A DNA stretch of 8,906 bases from Streptomycetaceae bacterium. GTDB lineage: Bacteria; Actinomycetota; Actinomycetes; Nanopelagicales; Nanopelagicaceae. The DNA lies in the NCBI GenBank assembly GCA_027488165.1, contig JAIYCF010000109.1:1-8906 (forward strand), read 5' to 3'. The translations under genes and the position numbers were made by a program. The notes under the pieces were generated by a model. It saw only the letters and a program-made list of their open reading frames with translations, was not told where the DNA came from and made no database searches. Positions 5,682 through 8,906 of the stretch are shown here, one piece after another. Positions within the stretch are counted from its first letter, which is position 1. Each line of letters opens with the position of its first letter.

Positions 5682-7459
5682 GCACGAATTTCTGGCCGGA
5701 TACCCAACGGGTTGAGCACGCTGGATTTACACTCGACATCGCGCGCGCCGCTATAAGAAACGTTACTTACCAGGGCGCACAAATAATTGACCTGCTCTAC
5801 ACCGCAATTCGTCCTTGGGATTGGTCAACTCTTGATCCTGATGAACATAGCGAAGTAGTTGAAGTATCAGGTGAAAATTGCCTGATAACAATTAGCGATG
5901 TATTTGCTGGCTCGATGCAGGGAAAGACAGTCTTAACGCTGCAACCTAACGGCAAATTTTCAATTGATTACCAGTTGTCAGGTTTAGGGAAGTTTGAAAT
6001 TCAACGTTGGGGAGTTTGCTTCTGTTTACACACTGGAGACTGGATGGGATCAACAGTCAGCGCCAACGGAAATACTTATTCGTTGATAAAAGAGATCTCT
6101 CCACAGCGCGTTATCGATGGGGTAACGCAAGGGTTATTCCCGGCTAGCAACGATATGCACTTCGTTGCGCCAGATAAGAAATCGCTAAAAGTTGTATCGA
6201 CTGGCAAAGTTTTGGAAGCTGAAGATCAACGTAACTGGACTGATAACACCTACAAAATTTATAGTGGATCTTTGGCAGAATCACGTCCCTTTGTGTTGGA
6301 GAAAGGGATGATTTGGCAGCAAAGTGTCGAATTTGAGGTGACTCCTCCAGTTGGTGCAAAGCCCGATGGTGCGAAGATAATCGCCAAAGAAATTGCCGCA
6401 CTGCCTCGCATCGGAGTGCAGTTCAATAGCGAACCTTTACTGCCAAGCGATGACCTCGAAAAGGCGCTATTTATTCTCGATATAGATCACATTCGGGTCA
6501 ATGAAGAATCGCTAACTGCTCAGAAAATCGCCACAGTAAGCAAGAGTGGACTCACTCTAGAAGCAGCGCTGCTCTCATCTAAAGAAGGTGCTGAATTATC
6601 TAGAGAAGTTGAGCATCTAAGCGCCCGCGTGCCGGCAGGTTCACGTTTATTGATTCATCGCCAAGGTCGTCAAATTGTTAAAGAATCCGATCTTCCAAAG
6701 AATGAAACTTTAAATTCTTACATTCCTGGAAGCGATGCCTACTTAGTTGATCTACATCGTCAAAAGTTTGAATTTGGTGGCGCCGTTTCATATTCAATGG
6801 TTCCAACAGTTCATTCAACTGATCCGGAAACAATCTTTAAAACTCTCTACACACAGAAGGAGTCGATTGAGTTTGCAAAGAAATTTGTAGCGCCGCAAGT
6901 AAGTGTTTCACCAATTACCTTTTCTACGCGTGGCAATCCTGAGACCGGACATTTCCGCGAAAATCGAATTAACTTTGCTCAACCAGCAATGGCAGAACAG
7001 ATCAAAGAGTTATCAGCTGCTGCCTGGACTTTAGGTTCTGTCTTTGCCCTTGCGAGCGCAGGTGCATATTCGGGAACATGGCACGAACTCTTTGGAGAAT
7101 TTGGTGTCATATACAACGAAGGATCTGCAATTAAATTCTCGCCAACTTTTCACGCACTCTCAGCGTTGGGTGCGCATCACGCGCATGAAATTACAATCGC
7201 AACATCACTAGATAGCTCATGGGTCGCGTTCGAAGACCGCGAATCACGAAAGATGGTTGTGGCTTCACAACGGCCATGGACAGCTGAAATTACGCCAAAG
7301 GTTTTGGCCGGGTATAAATCAATTCAAAGCCTGCACGCCGATGAATGCGAAAAGGCCAGCCAGATCATGGATTGGTGGTCATATGCTGAGATAAACCCAC
7401 TTCTCGGCGATATTCCGCTATCAATCGCCCCCTTCGAAATCCTTCTCCTGCGTGGCTAA
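5678..7459 (+). CDS. apnL: Probable D-apionate lactonase (ApnL family)
   Basis: The 593-residue soluble protein has no signal peptide or membrane span. It resembles a three-part family known to me as D-apionate lactonase, which hydrolyses apionolactone to D-apionate: a beta-rich N-terminal domain, a degenerate TIM-barrel middle and a beta-rich C-terminal domain. Hallmarks visible here are an early IRNVTYQG..RPWDW segment (26-49), RWGVCFCLH (110-118), EISPQ (139-143), the very characteristic EDQRNWTD followed by YKIYSG (182-197), SPITFSTRGNP (411-421), and AAWTLGS..ASAGAYSGTWHE (448-470) before a beta-rich end. The family match rests on remembered motifs, chiefly EDQRNWTD and the C-terminal segment. 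Its position next to a sugar dehydrogenase and an ApnO-like enzyme supports it. The ATG overlaps the SDR stop by four bases. It is the last gene before a 137-base gap. A lactonase for a related branched or unbranched sugar lactone is the main alternative. Confidence 0.72.
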   Translation: MSTNFWPDTQRVEHAGFTLDIARAAIRNVTYQGAQIIDLLYTAIRPWDWSTLDPDEHSEVVEVSGENCLITISDVFAGSMQGKTVLTLQPNGKFSIDYQLSGLGKFEIQRWGVCFCLHTGDWMGSTVSANGNTYSLIKEISPQRVIDGVTQGLFPASNDMHFVAPDKKSLKVVSTGKVLEAEDQRNWTDNTYKIYSGSLAESRPFVLEKGMIWQQSVEFEVTPPVGAKPDGAKIIAKEIAALPRIGVQFNSEPLLPSDDLEKALFILDIDHIRVNEESLTAQKIATVSKSGLTLEAALLSSKEGAELSREVEHLSARVPAGSRLLIHRQGRQIVKESDLPKNETLNSYIPGSDAYLVDLHRQKFEFGGAVSYSMVPTVHSTDPETIFKTLYTQKESIEFAKKFVAPQVSVSPITFSTRGNPETGHFRENRINFAQPAMAEQIKELSAAAWTLGSVFALASAGAYSGTWHELFGEFGVIYNEGSAIKFSPTFHALSALGAHHAHEITIATSLDSSWVAFEDRESRKMVVASQRPWTAEITPKVLAGYKSIQSLHADECEKASQIMDWWSYAEINPLLGDIPLSIAPFEILLLRG

Positions 7460-7469
7460 TCCCGCTTTA

Positions 7470-7507
7470 TAACGCGCGTTTCTGCCTCTCGTAACGGTTC
7501 GGTAACG
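7470..7507 (+). repeat. Three TAACG direct repeats at helical spacing with an AACGCGCGTT palindrome
   Basis: TAACG occurs at 7470-7474, 7492-7496 and 7503-7507. The start-to-start distances are 22 and 11 bases, close to two turns and one turn of the helix, so all three would face the same side of the DNA. The first copy overlaps the perfect palindrome AACGCGCGTT (7471-7480), whose central CG is reminiscent of LacI-family operators. The last two lie in near-identical contexts (GTAACGGT and GTAACGAT). A regulator-binding array is inferred; the motif is short and could be chance. Confidence 0.35.
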
Positions 7508-7582
7508 ATCGAATTTTCACCCAAAAACCCTTTTATTGCTGGGGGTGGCTATGTACTATCGGTATCGCTTGACCCCACCTAT

Positions 7583-7589
7583 AGGAGGA
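7583..7589 (+). promoter_or_regulatory. Consensus Shine-Dalgarno site of the solute-binding protein gene
   Basis: AGGAGGA lies 7 bases before the ATG at 7597. It is the best ribosome binding site in the window, clearly stronger than the GGGAG, GTAGG or GGAG sites of the catabolic genes, and it fits high translation of the binding protein. Confidence 0.85.
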
Positions 7590-7596
7590 AATACAT

Positions 7597-8664
7597 ATGG
7601 CAAAGCTTTTCTCACGCCGCACTGCAGCAGTCGTTGCTGTAGCCGCAGCGTCAATGCTTGTGCTTTCTGCATGTTCAAATAGCGACAGCGGAAGCGGAGA
7701 CACTGTAAAGGTCTCACTAATTACTAAAGATCAGTCAAACCCATTCTTCGTTGCGATGATCAAGGGTGCAACTGAGAAGGCCGAAGCTCTCGGTGTAGAA
7801 CTAACTGTTACATCTGGTGTAGATGAGTCAGATTACGCAGGACAGATCACAGCGATTGAAAACGCAATCTCTGCAAAGCACGCTGGTATCTTGATCGTTC
7901 CAGTATCAACAGAAGTTAACGCAGCGATCACAAAGGCACGCGAAGCAGGCCTTTACATCATCGCTCTTGACACAGCACCAGATCCTGCTGACATCGTAGA
8001 TATCACTTTCGCAACAGATAACCGCGAAGCTGGTCTTCTAATCGGTCAGTGGACAGCTAAGAAGCTTGCTGGCAAGAAGGCAACAATTGCACTTCTCGAC
8101 ATCTTCGATGACCGCATTGTGTCTGTTGACTACATGCGCGATAACGGATTCCTTGCAGGTATGGGAATTGACGTTAAGGATCCAAACAAGATGGGTGACG
8201 AAGACAAGAAGGGCAAGTACTCAGGCGGAGATTACGAGATCGTTGGAAACGTAGCGACAGGCGCTAACGAAGAAGGCGGCCGTACCGGTCTAGAACAACT
8301 TCTTGCTAAGAACAAGAACATCAACGTTGTTTACACAATCAACGAGCCAACAGCAATCGGTGCATGTGCTGCAGCAGCTGCTGCTGGCATCAAGCTCGAT
8401 GTAATGGTTTCTGTTGACGGTGGCGGCGCTGGTATCAACGCTGTTAAGTCAGGTTGCATCAACGCAACTTCACAGCAGTACCCATTGTTGATGGCTGACC
8501 TTGGTGTTCAAGCTATCTACGACATCGTGAAGAACGGTACAAAGCCAACTCCTTCAGAAGGCCTTGACTTCTTCAACACCGGCGTTAAGTTGATTACTGA
8601 TGACCCACAAGAGGGAATCCCATCAGAGACAACTGAATACGGTCTAGCAAACGCTTGGGGTTAA
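7597..8664 (+). CDS. Sugar ABC transporter substrate-binding lipoprotein (RbsB/FrcB-type, periplasmic-binding-protein 4 family)
   Basis: The 355-residue protein begins with a lipoprotein signal: basic MAKLFSRR, a hydrophobic Ala/Val stretch, and the lipobox LSAC with the lipidated Cys26. It is therefore anchored outside the membrane and delivers sugar to an ABC importer. A Ser/Gly linker (27-34) precedes two Rossmann-like lobes. Motifs typical of the ribose/fructose-type subgroup are ITKDQSNPFF (42-51), ALDTAPDPAD (123-132), FATDNREAG (138-146), NEEGGR (224-229), YTINEP (246-251), SVDGGGAG (272-279) and TSQQYPLLMA (291-300). From memory these look closest to fructose-binding FrcB proteins. 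Family members are also known to bind D-apiose, so the ligand could be fructose, apiose or another pentose. An AGGAGGA site precedes the ATG. Asn is encoded by AAC in 17 of 18 cases and all eight Phe codons are TTC, consistent with very high expression. The probable permease follows after a hairpin. Confidence 0.92.
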   Translation: MAKLFSRRTAAVVAVAAASMLVLSACSNSDSGSGDTVKVSLITKDQSNPFFVAMIKGATEKAEALGVELTVTSGVDESDYAGQITAIENAISAKHAGILIVPVSTEVNAAITKAREAGLYIIALDTAPDPADIVDITFATDNREAGLLIGQWTAKKLAGKKATIALLDIFDDRIVSVDYMRDNGFLAGMGIDVKDPNKMGDEDKKGKYSGGDYEIVGNVATGANEEGGRTGLEQLLAKNKNINVVYTINEPTAIGACAAAAAAGIKLDVMVSVDGGGAGINAVKSGCINATSQQYPLLMADLGVQAIYDIVKNGTKPTPSEGLDFFNTGVKLITDDPQEGIPSETTEYGLANAWG

Positions 8665-8672
8665 TCCCAGCT

Positions 8673-8691
8673 CTTTAGTGAATAGCTAAAG
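8673..8691 (+). other. Small hairpin after the solute-binding protein stop
   Basis: CTTTAG (8673-8678) and CTAAAG (8686-8691) form a 6-bp stem around a 7-base loop, extendable by one T-A pair. It lies just before the large stem-loop. CTCTTTA at 8671-8677 could instead pair with TAAAGAG at 8701-8707, the 5' arm of the large stem, so the two structures can compete. Any regulatory role is speculative. Confidence 0.4.
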
Positions 8692-8695
8692 AAGA

Positions 8696-8740
8696 GTGTT
8701 TAAAGAGGGCGGCTGCTTCGGCAGTCGCCCTCTTTAACAC
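8696..8740 (+). terminator. Strong stem-loop between binding protein and permease genes (partial terminator or mRNA stabiliser)
   Basis: A 17-bp stem (8700-8716 with 8721-8737) with a single G-U wobble closes on a TTCG tetraloop (8717-8720). An alternative register adds four base pairs at the foot (GTGT 8696-8699 with ACAC 8737-8740) around one bulged T. Only the modest run AATTTAT follows, so there is no classical U tract. Placed between a highly expressed binding protein and its permease, it probably lets only part of transcription through or protects the 3' end of the binding-protein mRNA. The structure is seen directly; the role is inferred. Confidence 0.8.
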
Positions 8741-8754
8741 AATTTATAAATAAG

Positions 8755-8803
8755 AGTTATGAATTCAAGTTATAGATTTCAGATTCAGCAAAGTAAGTTA
8801 TAG
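8755..8803 (+). repeat. AGTTAT repeats in the AT-rich leader of the permease gene
   Basis: AAGTTATAG occurs twice (8767-8775 and 8795-8803, 28 bases apart), with a shorter AGTTAT at 8755-8760, in the AT-rich stretch between the stem-loop and the next gene. TATAGA or TATAGT inside the copies could act as -10 elements of a secondary promoter, but no matching -35 is clear. The sequence is too AT-rich for the repetition to be strong evidence. Confidence 0.3.
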
Positions 8804-8832
8804 TTCAAATAAAGTTTCGAAAGGACTAAAAA

Positions 8833-8906
8833 GTGAGTCAAGATACGGCTACTTACGACGCATCGGCTGAATTTCAGGGCCGCGCGACGCTAAGTCAAAA
8901 AACTCA
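8833..8906 (+). CDS. Start of a gene, probably the ABC transporter permease (partial)
   Basis: An open frame starts with GTG at 8833 and runs off the window (24 codons, MSQDTATYDASAEFQGRATL and on). GAAAGGA (8819-8825) sits 7 bases upstream, a good ribosome binding site. The visible part is hydrophilic, as expected for the cytosolic N-terminus of an FrcC/RbsC-type permease before its first membrane helix; an ABC ATPase would normally show strand residues and approach a Walker A sooner. The permease call comes mainly from its position after the binding protein, since the visible residues carry no family motif. Confidence 0.6.
   Translation, partial: MSQDTATYDASAEFQGRATLSQKT

Larger units (their letters stand above)
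7460..7596 (+). promoter_or_regulatory. Probable promoter/operator region upstream of the solute-binding protein gene
   Basis: This 137-base gap is long for this locus and precedes a gene with very different codon use, so an independent promoter is likely. It holds a perfect 10-base palindrome AACGCGCGTT (7471-7480) and three copies of TAACG at 7470, 7492 and 7503, spaced 22 and 11 bases. TACTAT (7554-7559) is a possible -10, but no good -35 is seen. No convincing terminator hairpin with a U tract follows the previous gene, so readthrough from upstream remains possible. Confidence 0.5.

Noticed and set aside
7544..7579. GGTGG/CCACC pairing just upstream of the binding-protein ribosome site, considered as a riboswitch or translational switch
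   Set aside because: Only five base pairs around a 26-base loop and it does not cover the AGGAGG; too weak to claim a structured leader.
1..8906. Search for tRNA, rRNA, CRISPR, insertion sequences, phage or defence genes
   Set aside because: No cloverleaf-like segments, spaced repeat arrays, transposase motifs or terminal inverted repeats were seen; all long frames are metabolic or transport genes.

Overview
The window is a compact carbohydrate-uptake and catabolism locus from a bacterium. Moderate-to-low GC, actinobacterial-looking proteins, almost no spacer DNA, overlapping stop/start codons and a lipoprotein-type solute-binding protein would all fit a streamlined freshwater actinobacterium (acI / Nanopelagicales type). 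That placement is inference; there is no rRNA or marker gene here to test it.

Layout. At the left edge is the last few codons of a possible plus-strand gene (stop 51-53). It meets a minus-strand operon end to end. That operon reads leftward from 3222: ribulokinase (araB), L-ribulose-5-phosphate 4-epimerase family protein (araD), then a ROK-family sugar kinase. A 77-bp divergent control region (3223-3299) separates it from a rightward operon. This second operon holds an NAD-binding phosphogluconate-dehydrogenase-C-like oxidoreductase (ApnO-like), a TIM-barrel sugar isomerase/epimerase-family protein (OiaC candidate), a classical short-chain dehydrogenase and a 593-aa protein that I recognise as the D-apionate lactonase (ApnL) family. 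After a 137-bp gap with its own ideal ribosome binding site come an RbsB/FrcB-type ABC solute-binding lipoprotein, a strong stem-loop, and the first 24 codons of what is probably the ABC permease. No RNA genes, mobile elements or CRISPR arrays were seen, and no gene-free stretch exceeds 300 bases.

How it works together. The rightward genes fit an oxidative route for the branched plant pentose D-apiose: SDR (sugar to lactone), ApnL (lactone to apionate), ApnO (oxidation and hydroxymethyl migration to 3-oxo-isoapionate), TIM-barrel decarboxylase (to L-erythrulose), fed by the adjacent ABC importer. The leftward araB-araD pair would serve L-arabinose/L-ribulose, another pectin pentose, or supply the downstream kinase step. 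No araA is present here. The strongest single anchor is the ApnL family match. The ApnO call is supported by its fold and co-location. The substrates of the TIM-barrel protein, SDR, ROK kinase and binding protein are inferred from neighbours.
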